Of a stretch of DNA of 64,000 bases, positions 35,052 through 44,374 are shown piece by piece. A model generated the notes under the pieces. It ran no database searches and was not told where the DNA came from. It was given only the letters and a program-made list of their open reading frames with translations. Made by a program: the position numbers and the translations under genes. This DNA is from Oryzomonas japonica (GTDB taxonomy: Bacteria; Desulfobacterota; Desulfuromonadia; Geobacterales; Pseudopelobacteraceae): contig NZ_VZQZ01000003.1 in the NCBI RefSeq assembly GCF_008802365.1, positions 62,001 through 126,000 of the forward strand, given 5' to 3'. How positions within the stretch are numbered: position 1 is the first letter of the stretch; the number at the start of each line of letters is the position of its first letter.

Positions 35052-36374
35052 TCAGATCTTATCCTGTTTCAGGTCATCTGCAAAGAGCTTTCCTGCGCCC
35101 CGGGAGGCACAGAAGTTGCCGCACATGGTGCAGGTGGCGCTGTCCTCGGGTATCCTGCTGGCGCGGATGGCTCGGGCGTCCTCGGGATAGAGCGCCAGTT
35201 GGAACTGTTTTTCCCAGTCCAGGTCGCGGCGGGCCTTGGACATCTCCTTGTCCCGTTCCCGCATCCGCTCCGGGTATTTGTTCATGTCCCCGATATAGGC
35301 GGCGATCTTGGCGGCCTTGACCCCCTGGCGCACGTCATCTTCGTTGGGCAGGGCCAGGTGCTCGGCCGGGGTGATGTAGCAGATCAGGTCGGCGCCGAAG
35401 CGGGCCGACTGGGCCGCGCCGATGGCCGAGGTGATGTGGTCGAAGCCGGGTGCCACGTCGGTGGTGATCGGCCCCAGCATGTAGTAGGGCGCACCGCCGC
35501 TCATGCGCTTTTGCAGCTTGATGTTCCCCTCGATCTCGTCCAGGGGGACATGCCCCGGCCCCTCCACCAGCATCTGGCACCCCATGTCTCGCCCCAGTTC
35601 GGCCAGTTCGCAGTTGATGACCAGTTCCTGGATCTGGGCCCGGTCGCTGGAGTCATGGATGGCCCCGGCCCTGAGGCCGTTCCCCAGGGAGAGTACGGTG
35701 TCGTATTTCTTCAGGATCGCCACCACCCGGTCGAACTGCTCGTAGAGCGGGTTTTCCCGCTTGTTGGCCAGCATCCAGGCCACCATGGAGACTCCCCCCT
35801 TGGAAACCAGGCCGCCGTAACGGTATCCCTGTTTTCTGAGGCGTTCGATGGTGGAGAGGTTGATGCCGCAGTGCACCGCCATGAAGGCCATGCCGTCGGC
35901 GCATTGCCGCTCGATCAGGTCGAAAAGCTCTTCGGGGTCGAGCCGGTTCGGATCGCCGTATTTGCGGGCCGCCTCGCAGAAGGCCTGATAAAGCGGTACG
36001 TTGCCTACCGGCAGGTCCACGCAGGCGATCACCTCGCGCCGTACCCGGTCCAGGTCGCCACCTACGGAGAGTTCCATCAGGGTATCGGCCCCGCTTTCCA
36101 GGGCGGCACGCGCCTTGGCCACCTCGGCCTCGTAGTCGATGATGTCCGAGGAGGTGCCGATGGAGGCGTTGACCTTGGTGCGCAGGCCAAAGCCGATACC
36201 GGTTGCCTTGGGCTTGCGGCCATGGTTCCAGGGGATGACGATCCGCCCCTCGGCCACCGTGTTGCGCACGAACTCCGCCGACAGCGCCTCGTCTGCCGCC
36301 ACTGCCGCCATCTGGGGGGTGATGATGCCTTCGCGGGCTGCTTCTATCTGAGTTTTCATAAATGTATGGTCCAT
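35052..36374 (-). CDS. bzaF: 5-hydroxybenzimidazole synthase BzaF (ThiC paralogue)
   Basis: 440 residues of the ThiC radical SAM superfamily. It turns aminoimidazole ribotide into 5-hydroxybenzimidazole, the lower ligand of anaerobic cobamides. Landmarks are the ThiC-like barrel (KVNASIGTSSDIIDYEAEV, MELSVGGDLDRVRREVI, CQMLVEGPGHVPLDEIEGNI) and the C-terminal cluster motif CTMCGNFC, which spans C-x2-C-x3-C. Thiamine-type ThiC has C-x2-C-x4-C, so this spacing together with position between cobT and cobS supports BzaF rather than ThiC. Known from work on Geobacter and Desulfuromonas. The start is ambiguous (36374 or 36359). Confidence 0.9.
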   Translation of the reverse strand: MDHTFMKTQIEAAREGIITPQMAAVAADEALSAEFVRNTVAEGRIVIPWNHGRKPKATGIGFGLRTKVNASIGTSSDIIDYEAEVAKARAALESGADTLMELSVGGDLDRVRREVIACVDLPVGNVPLYQAFCEAARKYGDPNRLDPEELFDLIERQCADGMAFMAVHCGINLSTIERLRKQGYRYGGLVSKGGVSMVAWMLANKRENPLYEQFDRVVAILKKYDTVLSLGNGLRAGAIHDSSDRAQIQELVINCELAELGRDMGCQMLVEGPGHVPLDEIEGNIKLQKRMSGGAPYYMLGPITTDVAPGFDHITSAIGAAQSARFGADLICYITPAEHLALPNEDDVRQGVKAAKIAAYIGDMNKYPERMRERDKEMSKARRDLDWEKQFQLALYPEDARAIRASRIPEDSATCTMCGNFCASRGAGKLFADDLKQDKI

Positions 36375-36390
36375 TCTTTTTCGATTTATC

Positions 36391-36564
36391 CTGAATCCGT
36401 GGCGCCTCCACGCCTCCGTTGGTCCGGAAAGCCTCTGCCTTTGCGCTTGAAGGGGCTGCGGCCATCAGGCGGAGTAGCAGCCGACTGAGTGGGCTGTTAC
36501 GACATGGCGGCGTGCGGGCCCAGGCTTTTCCGGACGCTGTGGCATTCCGGCGCCACGGGTTCAG
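36391..36564. repeat. Long imperfect palindrome between cobT and bzaF
   Basis: CTGAATCCGTGGCGCC at the left matches the reverse complement of GGCGCCACGGGTTCAG at the right (15 of 16), and inside them GTCCGGAAAGCCT matches AGGCTTTTCCGGAC. It can form a 174-base hairpin within the cobamide operon transcript. It does not show the core of the other dispersed elements. No gene fits here. Confidence 0.72.
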
Positions 36565-36566
36565 AT

Positions 36567-37622
36567 TTATAGCTGTTCCGCAACCCCAGCCTGCTCGAAG
36601 GTGGCCATCTCTTTCAACACCTTCACCCCAGCCTCGATCAGGCCCATGGCCAGGGCGGCGCCGGTGCCTTCTCCCAGGCGCATGTTCAGGTCCAGGATCG
36701 GCGTGGCGCCGATCCGTTCCAGCATGAAACGGTGGCCGATTTCCACCGACGCATGGGCGGCAAAGATATAGTCGCGCACATTAGGGTGCATTTCCGAGGC
36801 GATCAATGCCCCTGCGGTGGAGATAAAGCCGTCCACCACAACTGGGATGCCGTTGGCCGCGCATCCCAGCACCAAGCCGGCAATGGCGGCGATCTCAAGT
36901 CCCCCCACCTTGGTCAGTACGTCCAGAGGGTCCTTTGGGTCGGGGCGGTTGAGGGCCAGCCCCTGTTCGATGGCGCGGATCTTGTTCGCCAGAGCGGCGT
37001 CGTTGATGCCGGTGCCCCGGTGGGTCAGGTCCTTGACCGGCATGCCGGAGATGGCGGCGATGATGGCCGAGGAGGGGGTCGTATTGCCGATGCCCAATTC
37101 CCCCGTTCCCGCCATGGCCACCCCTTCCGCCTTGCACTGGTCGGCCTGGTCGATGCCGACCTTCAGGGCTGCCAGGGCCTGGTCGCGGGTCATGGCCGGT
37201 CCCTTGGCGAAGTTTTTGGTGCCGCGGGCCACCTTGCGGTCGATCAGGCCAAGGGCCCCGTTGAAGTCATAGTCCATCCCCACATCCACCAGCCGTACCT
37301 CGACCCCGGCATGGCGGGCAAGCACGTTGACCCCGGCGCCGCCGGCCAGCATGTTGAAGGCCATCTGGGGCGTGACCTCTTTGGGGAAGGCCGAAACCCC
37401 CTCGTCGGTCACGCCATGGTCGCCGGCAAAGGTGAAGATGACCTTCTTGGTGGTGTCGGGATTCATGGTGCCGCTGATGGCGGCGACACGGCGCCCGAAT
37501 TCCTCCAGCCTGCCCAGGGAGCCCAGGGGTTTGGTCTTGTTGTCCAGCTTGGCCTGGGCCTGTTGCAGCAGCTCGGCGTTGACCGGCTTGATGCGTTCCA
37601 GCGTGGTCTCTACGATATTCAT
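36567..37622 (-). CDS. cobT: Nicotinate-nucleotide-benzimidazole phosphoribosyltransferase CobT
   Basis: Makes alpha-ribazole phosphate from the lower ligand and nicotinate mononucleotide. 351 residues with [56 protein letters not shown] and the end [18 protein letters not shown], the glutamate being catalytic. It acts on the BzaF product made by the next gene. Length is normal. Confidence 0.95.
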   Translation of the reverse strand: MNIVETTLERIKPVNAELLQQAQAKLDNKTKPLGSLGRLEEFGRRVAAISGTMNPDTTKKVIFTFAGDHGVTDEGVSAFPKEVTPQMAFNMLAGGAGVNVLARHAGVEVRLVDVGMDYDFNGALGLIDRKVARGTKNFAKGPAMTRDQALAALKVGIDQADQCKAEGVAMAGTGELGIGNTTPSSAIIAAISGMPVKDLTHRGTGINDAALANKIRAIEQGLALNRPDPKDPLDVLTKVGGLEIAAIAGLVLGCAANGIPVVVDGFISTAGALIASEMHPNVRDYIFAAHASVEIGHRFMLERIGATPILDLNMRLGEGTGAALAMGLIEAGVKVLKEMATFEQAGVAEQL

Positions 37623-37665
37623 TGATAATCTCCTTTTCGTGAGTTTTATTCTCTAAATGTCTGAT

Positions 37666-38199
37666 TTATTTCAATTTAAGCGGTATCCCGCTGATGGCCA
37701 CATACACCTCGTCCGCCATGGCCGCCAGGAGTTGGTTGGTTTGGCCGGCGATGTCGCGGAAACGGCGCGCCAGGCGGTTTTCCGGCACGATCCCCTGGCC
37801 CACCTCGTTGGACACCACAATGACCGGGGTCCGCATCTCCCGCAGGGTGGCCGTCAGGCGGCGCACATCCTCCATGATGCACGCCTCGGCGTCTTCGTCC
37901 CGCTCTTCGTAGTGAAAGAGCAGGTTGGAGAGCCACAGGGTTATGCAGTCCACTAAAACCGCCTTGCCGGTGCCGTCGCAACGGGCCAGGGCATGGGACA
38001 GATGCAGGGGCTCCTCGATGGTCTGCCAGGCATCGCCCCGGCGCAGACGGTGTCTTTTGACCCGTTCCGTCATCTCGTCGTCCAGCGCCTGGGCCGTTGC
38101 CAGGTAGCAGAGCGGCGCGCCGAATTGTTGGGCCAGTTCCTCGGCGAAACGGCTCTTGCCGCTTCGCGCCCCGCCGGTAATGAAGATAGTTTTGGCCAT
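37666..38199 (-). CDS. cobU: Bifunctional adenosylcobinamide kinase/GMP transferase CobU
   Basis: 177 residues: P-loop ITGGARSGKSRFAEELA at the start, VKRHRLRRGDAW and WLSNLLF, and NEVGQGIVPENRLARRFRD, the typical CobU end. Phosphorylates adenosylcobinamide, then transfers GMP. First gene after the riboswitch; the palindromic element D lies between them. Spacing to cobT is 43 bases. Confidence 0.95.
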   Translation of the reverse strand: MAKTIFITGGARSGKSRFAEELAQQFGAPLCYLATAQALDDEMTERVKRHRLRRGDAWQTIEEPLHLSHALARCDGTGKAVLVDCITLWLSNLLFHYEERDEDAEACIMEDVRRLTATLREMRTPVIVVSNEVGQGIVPENRLARRFRDIAGQTNQLLAAMADEVYVAISGIPLKLK

Positions 38200-38211
38200 G
38201 CGTTCCTCCTT

Positions 38212-38393
38212 AGAGCTTGTTCGTAAACAACTTTGCGGTCCCGCATCCCATCTTCACGGCACCTTCGTCCCGGCCTCCATCGCAAAATCCTCGACGTAGC
38301 CCTGCTGCTCCTACGGTTTTACTCAATCGGCCAAGTCAAATCTGCCGCAAATCCGGGCGCGGTCCTCGCGGCAGTTATTTGCGAACAAACTCT
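38212..38393. repeat. Palindromic element in the cobU leader (copy D)
   Basis: About 182 bases with inverted ends AGAGCTTGTTCGTAAACAACT and AGTTATTTGCGAACAAACTCT (17 of 21 match after reverse complement). The middle has CGACGTAG and CTACGG. It is between the riboswitch terminator and the cobU start. Confidence 0.7.
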
Positions 38394-38397
38394 TGAC

Positions 38398-38436
38398 GAA
38401 AAAAGCCCCTGCCGAATGAACTCGTGGGCAGGGGCT
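38398..38436 (-). terminator. Riboswitch terminator (expression platform) for cobU operon
   Basis: On the minus strand AGCCCCTGCC pairs with GGCAGGGGCT around a 13-base loop, followed by TTTTTTCG. It lies just beyond the B12 aptamer, so cobalamin probably causes early termination. Confidence 0.85.
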
Positions 38437-38499
38437 CGAAAATACCTGGATGAAGACGCTATCCGGCTCCGGCCCCTCGTTCCACGGAGGTCCCAAAAG

Positions 38500-38688
38500 C
38501 ATCGGTATGGCAGGTTTCCTGGCTTGGGGATCATTCCTCTGCCGCGCCTTCCCAGGTTTCCCCAGTGGCGTGCTGCGGCATCGGTCCCCCCTTACAGTTG
38601 CGGGACAGCGAGGGAGTTGCACCCTCTTCCCTTTTAACCGCGCTGATCAAGAGCGCGGCACCAGACCGGTTGGTAAACAGTTGCGGAT
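38500..38688 (-). promoter_or_regulatory. Cobalamin riboswitch controlling cobU-cobC
   Basis: On the minus strand: GAGGGTGCAACTCCCTCGCT and GTCCCGCAACTGTAAGG, then GCCACTGGGGAAACCTGGG, then the B12 box AAGCCAGGAAACCTGCC at 38509-38525. Full aptamer with a terminator downstream. Confidence 0.95.
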
Positions 38689-38717
38689 TTTGTACCAGAC
38701 GGCACACCAATTGTCAA
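38689..38717 (-). promoter_or_regulatory. Promoter of the cobU operon leader
   Basis: TTGACA and TACAAA with 17 bases between, on the minus strand, directly before the riboswitch. Confidence 0.72.
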
Positions 38718-39111
38718 AACGGAAAGTAAAGAGCGCAACGCCCTTGTTGCGGTTTCACCGATAGTTGCCCGTATTCATTTGCATATTTAATTTGCATGCA
38801 CCAGGTAGTACTGTAAAATAAGAAAACGTACATTTGTCTCGATAGCTCGTGAAAAGGCCGGCGGGCAGAGGATCAGGTGGAACCAGGTATGAAAGGGGTA
38901 TGTCCTGCGCTGCAGGTCATTAGCTACGTCAAACGCCGATGCCTGCCACGCCGGGGTGGGGGGGCGGATGCCCGTTCCTAAGCTTGGTCGATTGTGAGAG
39001 GCGGTCATTGGCCGCTTTTCCCTGGCTGCCGTTGGAACGGCACTGGCAGACGGACGATGAGTCCTTTTCGGCAAGCATAACGGTCTGTTGGGAAAAAAAT
39101 TATCACACCCC
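38718..39111. other. Non-coding stretch between cobU leader and groES
   Basis: A short hairpin GCGGTCATTGGCCGC followed by TTTT occurs near 39002. A minus-strand open frame (38787-39074) has no ribosome site and odd composition. No gene supported. Confidence 0.45.
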
Positions 39112-39140
39112 TTGATTTTTACCCCCCTGTTGATTATATT
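39112..39140 (+). promoter_or_regulatory. groESL promoter
   Basis: TTGATT and TATATT with 17 bases between, ending eight bases before the CIRCE element, so repressor bound there would cover the transcription start. Confidence 0.75.
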
Positions 39141-39148
39141 CCCCTACG

Positions 39149-39175
39149 TTAGCACTCGGTCGTTGCGAGTGCTAA
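39149..39175 (+). promoter_or_regulatory. CIRCE element (HrcA operator)
   Basis: Perfect TTAGCACTC-N9-GAGTGCTAA just before groES. HrcA is the repressor known to bind it. Confidence 0.97.
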
Positions 39176-39225
39176 TCTTGTCTATGATTTTACACCACCA
39201 ACGGTAATAGAAAGGAGAAGGACAC

Positions 39226-39513
39226 ATGAGTTTGAGACCACTTCAGGACCGCATCCTCGTCAAGAGGGTCGAAGAAGAAACCAGGACGGCTGGGGGGCTC
39301 TTCATCCCTGAAACCGCTAAGGAAAAACCGCAGCGTGGCGAGATCGTGGCTGCCGGCAACGGTAAGAAGACCGAAGACGGCAAGGTGCTGCCGCTGGACG
39401 TGAAGGTAGGGGACAAAGTCCTGTTTGGCAAATATTCGGGCACCGAGATCAAGGTGGACGGTGAAGAGTTCCTGATTATGCGGGAAGAAGATATCCTGGC
39501 CATCGTAGAATAG
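39226..39513 (+). CDS. groES: Co-chaperonin GroES
   Basis: 95 residues, the typical size. [18 protein letters not shown] at the start and the mobile loop [20 protein letters not shown] are family features. Forms the lid of GroEL in the cytosol. GAAAGGAG lies upstream. CIRCE controls the operon. Confidence 0.98.
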   Translation: MSLRPLQDRILVKRVEEETRTAGGLFIPETAKEKPQRGEIVAAGNGKKTEDGKVLPLDVKVGDKVLFGKYSGTEIKVDGEEFLIMREEDILAIVE

Positions 39514-39527
39514 AGCGGCTTCGCCAA

Positions 39528-39626
39528 AGGTCCATCTGCGGCGTTGCGTTCGTCGCGGGACACTCAACGTACCTCCGGTACGCCTCGCGCCCCGCTCCGC
39601 GCGCGCCTTGCATCTGGAGCCTTTTG
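39528..39626 (+). repeat. Palindromic dispersed element, family II copy A
   Basis: Fills much of the gap between groES and groEL. TCCATCTGCGGCG at left; GTACCTCCGGTAC is a small palindrome in the middle followed by GCCTCGCG; CGCGCCTTGCATCTGGA at right. Similar to the copies at 33114-33212 and 41350-41433. It would form a hairpin within the groESL transcript. Confidence 0.75.
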
Positions 39627-39676
39627 CTGTGCCGCAATAAGATCACACCATAAAAATTTCATACATGGAGGAATAA

Positions 39677-41326
<1,650 letters not shown>

Positions 41327-41349
41327 ATCGGGTAACGCCGCTTTTACGC

Positions 41350-41433
41350 CAGCTCGGCGTTGCCTTCGTCAGTCACTCGTGCGGCGTAGCGCTGCTACGC
41401 CTCCTCGCTCTTCCTCGGCGCCTTGATCTGACG
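41350..41433 (+). repeat. Palindromic dispersed element, family II copy B
   Basis: Just after groEL: CTCGGCGTTGCCTTCGTC, then GTGCGGCGTAGCGCTGCTAC, GCCTCCTCGCTC and GGCGCCTTGATCTGACG. The GTAGCGCTGCTAC centre is palindromic. This GCGGCGTA...TACGCCTCC core is also present in the family I elements. Confidence 0.7.
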
Positions 41434-41469
41434 AAAAATCGACGTTCCTGCTACTGGTATGAAAAAAGG

Positions 41470-41502
41470 AAAAGGCCGGAGACACCATGTCTCCGGCCTT
41501 TT
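41470..41502 (+). terminator. groESL terminator
   Basis: AAAAGGCCGGAGAC pairs with GTCTCCGGCCTTTT around a five-base loop, followed by GCGTTT. A-rich on the other side, so it may work in both directions. Confidence 0.88.
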
Positions 41503-41585
41503 GCGTTTAAACTATTGCCTGGGGGGCGTTTACATCATATTATGGCGCCGCTGGCAGACTCTATTGGCTGAAAGAGGGGGAGAAC

Positions 41586-41903
41586 ATGGACCTGATCGGA
41601 AAAGCCCTGACCATGAGCGACCTGGTTGCCTATCAGGACGGCTCGGTGGTCAGCAAGACATTGATCGACAAGACAATCGGAACGGTGACGCTGTTTTCCT
41701 TCGATGCGGGGCAGGGGCTTTCCGAACATACCGCCCCCTACGACGCCTTTGTGCAGGTGGTGGACGGCGAGGCCGAGGTGACCATCGAGGGGAGCCCCCA
41801 GACGGTAGGGGCCGGCCAGATGATCATCATGCCGGCCAACAAGCCCCATGCACTCAAGGCGGTCAAGCCATTCAAGATGCTGTTGGTGATGATCCGCGCC
41901 TAG
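41586..41903 (+). CDS. Small cupin-domain protein
   Basis: 105 residues. Cupin fold: SFDAGQGLSEHTAPYDAFVQVVDG (His near 48 and an Asp/Gln), then IIMPANKPHALKAVKPFKML with the second histidine. Single-domain cupins bind metal and small ligands; the substrate is unknown. The stop TAG is directly followed by a family I palindromic element. Upstream: ribosome site AGAGGGGGAGA. Confidence 0.82.
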   Translation: MDLIGKALTMSDLVAYQDGSVVSKTLIDKTIGTVTLFSFDAGQGLSEHTAPYDAFVQVVDGEAEVTIEGSPQTVGAGQMIIMPANKPHALKAVKPFKMLLVMIRA

Positions 41904-42108
41904 GAGGTTGTTGAAAAACAGCCATCAGGCCTTCGTCCTCGAAGCCCCTTTTGTGACTGAGGCCTTTGGCCTCACCCTTCGGGCGCCTTCGCGGTCCAAT
42001 TTCACGAGTGAAATTGTGCGGCGTAGCAAGGCTCACGCCTCCGCAGGGTTTGTCTCGCGGGTGCAACGATCTGACTATTTTTGAACAACCTGAGTTTTTC
42101 AACAGCCT
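41904..42108 (+). repeat. Palindromic dispersed element, family I copy 2
   Basis: About 205 bases, starting right after the cupin TAG stop codon and ending shortly before hemH. GAGGTTGTTGAAAAACAGCC at left and GAGTTTTTCAACAGCCT at right are inverted. The inside has TTTCACGAGTGAAA and GCGGCGTAGC...CTCACGCCTCC. It matches the reverse complement of 14856-15060 over most of its length. Confidence 0.88.
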
Positions 42109-42197
42109 ACTCGAAAAATAATTTCCATCCGGAAACTCCGGATGAGAAGCAATTTGTTGTCGATGTTCTTTGTGTGCAGAGATGGAGGGGGTACAAA

Positions 42198-43148
42198 TTG
42201 TCTGAAAAAACCGCCGTATTGCTGCTCCAGATGGGCGGCCCGGATTCCCTGGATGCCGTTGAACCGTTCCTCTGCAACCTGTTTTCGGACCGGGACATCA
42301 TCCGTATCGGCCCGGCCTTCCTGCAGCCGGTGATTGCGCGGATCATCTCCCGCCGGCGCGCCAAGACGGTAGTCGAGTATTACCGGCGGATGGGGGGGAA
42401 GTCGCCCCTGCGTGAGTTGACCGAGCAGCAGGGCGCTGAGTTGGAGAAGGTCCTGGGGGAGGGGTACCGCTGCTTCGTGGCCATGCGCTACTGGAAACCG
42501 GACACTACCTCCGCCCTGGCGGCCATCAAGCGGGAAGGCATCAGCCGGATCGTGGCGCTATCGCTCTACCCCCACTACTCCCGGGCCACCACCGGTTCCA
42601 GTCTCAACGAGTTGGAGCGGGTGCTGGCCCAGGCAAAGGTGCGCTTCGATCTGAGCTATGTCCGCCAGTTCTACGATCATCCCGGTTATATCGGGGCTCT
42701 GGTGGAGAAGGTCGAACAGGGGCTGGCCGAATTTTCCGACCGAAGCGCCGTGCAACTAGTTTTCTCGGCCCACGGCCTGCCCCGGTCGTTCATCGATTCC
42801 GGCGATCCCTACCTCGATCACATCCAGGCCACGGTGCGGCTGGTGATGGAGCATTTCGGCGGCATCCGGCATCATCTTGCCTTCCAGTCGCGGGCCGGCC
42901 CGGTCAAGTGGCTGGAGCCCTCCACCGAGAGCATGATCGGCGAACTGGCGAAGGCTGGCTGCAAGGATCTGTTGATGGTGCCGCTTTCGTTTGTCTCCGA
43001 CCATATCGAGACCCTCTACGAAATCGATATCCAGTACCGGGAGGAGGCCCAGAAACTGGGCATTGCGAACTTTCGGCGCAGCGAGTCCCTCAATAGCTCG
43101 CCCGCCTTTATCCAGTGTCTGGCCGATCTGGTGCGTTCGTTGGGGTAG
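42198..43148 (+). CDS. hemH: Ferrochelatase
   Basis: Puts Fe2+ into protoporphyrin IX (or coproporphyrin) to make heme; needed for the many cytochromes of this group. 316 residues from a TTG at 42198 chosen for the strong GGAGGGGG seven bases before it; upstream in-frame ATG at 42081 would run through the palindromic element. Landmarks are [32 protein letters not shown], the catalytic His in [18 protein letters not shown] and the glutamate in [16 protein letters not shown]. Confidence 0.93.
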   Translation: MSEKTAVLLLQMGGPDSLDAVEPFLCNLFSDRDIIRIGPAFLQPVIARIISRRRAKTVVEYYRRMGGKSPLRELTEQQGAELEKVLGEGYRCFVAMRYWKPDTTSALAAIKREGISRIVALSLYPHYSRATTGSSLNELERVLAQAKVRFDLSYVRQFYDHPGYIGALVEKVEQGLAEFSDRSAVQLVFSAHGLPRSFIDSGDPYLDHIQATVRLVMEHFGGIRHHLAFQSRAGPVKWLEPSTESMIGELAKAGCKDLLMVPLSFVSDHIETLYEIDIQYREEAQKLGIANFRRSESLNSSPAFIQCLADLVRSLG

Positions 43149-43228
43149 CGGTCCACTTTCGAATGATTTCCTGTTTGCCAAAGAATGTTGCACATAATAG
43201 ACGATAACAATTTTCAGGAGGTAGGTTT

Positions 43229-43648
43229 ATGAAAGCATGTGTTTCAACTCTGACGGTCCTGGTGTTGGCTCTAGCCATCGGGAGTATGGCTCTCGCCGGC
43301 GACCCCATGGGCGGCATGTCCGGCGGCTGCGCTAAGTGCGCCCAGAACGCCGGCCAGTCTGAGCAGTTCAGAAAATTTCAGCAGGACACCCTGGACTTGC
43401 GCCAGGAGATGATGAACAGGCGTTTCGATCTGCAGCGTGAAAACTTGAAGGGCGTCCCGGATGCCGCTAAGGTGGCGGCTTTGCAGGCCGATATCGCCGC
43501 GATCCAGGCCAGGATCAGTGCTCTGCGTGTCCAGAGCGGTCTTCCCGCGAGCGGAAAACGTGACGGCGAGTGCGTCGCCATGGGTATGGGGTGCGGCAGG
43601 GCCATGAATCCCGGCTGCAACGGTAAGCCGTGCCCGAACCGGCCCTGA
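43229..43648 (+). CDS. Spy/CpxP-like periplasmic protein, cysteine-containing
   Basis: 139 residues with a signal peptide (about 1-23) and a helical middle like Spy/CpxP/ZraP (QDTLDLRQEMMNRRFDLQRE, then LQADIAAIQARISALR). The ends are rich in Gly, Met and Cys: GGMSGGCAKCAQN and CGRAMNPGCNGKPCPNR. It may chaperone periplasmic proteins or bind metal; the Cys-Met content fits the second idea. AGGAGGT precedes the ATG. Confidence 0.76.
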   Translation: MKACVSTLTVLVLALAIGSMALAGDPMGGMSGGCAKCAQNAGQSEQFRKFQQDTLDLRQEMMNRRFDLQRENLKGVPDAAKVAALQADIAAIQARISALRVQSGLPASGKRDGECVAMGMGCGRAMNPGCNGKPCPNRP

Positions 43649-43748
43649 GGGAACGAGGTGCCGGATATATATCTTCAAGGGATCGTGCTGAGCATGCCGG
43701 CATTATCTCGCAAACCATCTTTAATCTAGTACGCGAAGGAGAACCACA

Positions 43749-44321
43749 ATGTTGAGAAAATCAGTAATGGCCCTTATAGCTGTTTTCATGTTCGCCGGTA
43801 TCGCCTGTGCCGCCGGCACGGCAAAGAATCCGGTCGTCCAGATGGAGACCAGCCAGGGCACCATCAAGCTGGAACTGTTCGAAAAGGAGGCGCCCATTAG
43901 CGTCAAGAATTTCCTCGGGTATGTCAACAAGGGGTTCTATAGCGGTACGATCTTCCACCGCGTCATCAACGGTTTCATGATCCAGGGGGGCGGCTTTACC
44001 ACCGACTTCGTCCAGAAACCGACCGTCAGTCCCATCAGGAACGAGGCGACCAATGGCCTGAAGAACGACCGGGGCACCATCGCCATGGCTCGCACCGGCA
44101 TGCCGGACAGCGCCACTGCGCAATTCTTCATCAATGTGGTGAACAATGATATGCTGAATCGCCCCAACCCGGACGGCTACGGCTATGCCGTCTTCGGCAA
44201 GGTCATTGCGGGGATGGATGTGGTGGATAAGATAAAGGCGGTCAGGACCGGATTCCACCACGGCATGGGGGATGTGCCCGAACAGCAGGTGGTGATCAAG
44301 TCCGTGAAGGTGCTGAAATAG
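43749..44321 (+). CDS. Periplasmic cyclophilin-type peptidyl-prolyl isomerase
   Basis: 190 residues with a signal peptide (about 1-22) and a cyclophilin domain: VQMETSQGTIKLELFEKEAP, SGTIFHRVINGFMIQGGG (catalytic Arg in FHR), and TIAMARTGMPDSATAQFFIN. Catalyses proline isomerisation in protein folding. AAGGAGAA is upstream. It is 53 bases before a DUF4139 gene. Confidence 0.92.
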   Translation: MLRKSVMALIAVFMFAGIACAAGTAKNPVVQMETSQGTIKLELFEKEAPISVKNFLGYVNKGFYSGTIFHRVINGFMIQGGGFTTDFVQKPTVSPIRNEATNGLKNDRGTIAMARTGMPDSATAQFFINVVNNDMLNRPNPDGYGYAVFGKVIAGMDVVDKIKAVRTGFHHGMGDVPEQQVVIKSVKVLK

Positions 44322-44374
44322 GCTTTGCATCGGTACGTTGCGTAGCGCAACGGCCCAAAGGGCGAGGAGGGGGC

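Noticed and set aside
36375-36566. Third cobalamin riboswitch before bzaF
   Set aside because: No B12 box or GCAACTG-type core; the stretch is a simple long palindrome.
38787-39074. 95-codon minus-strand frame before groES
   Set aside because: No ribosome site, odd composition, overlaps a promoter region.
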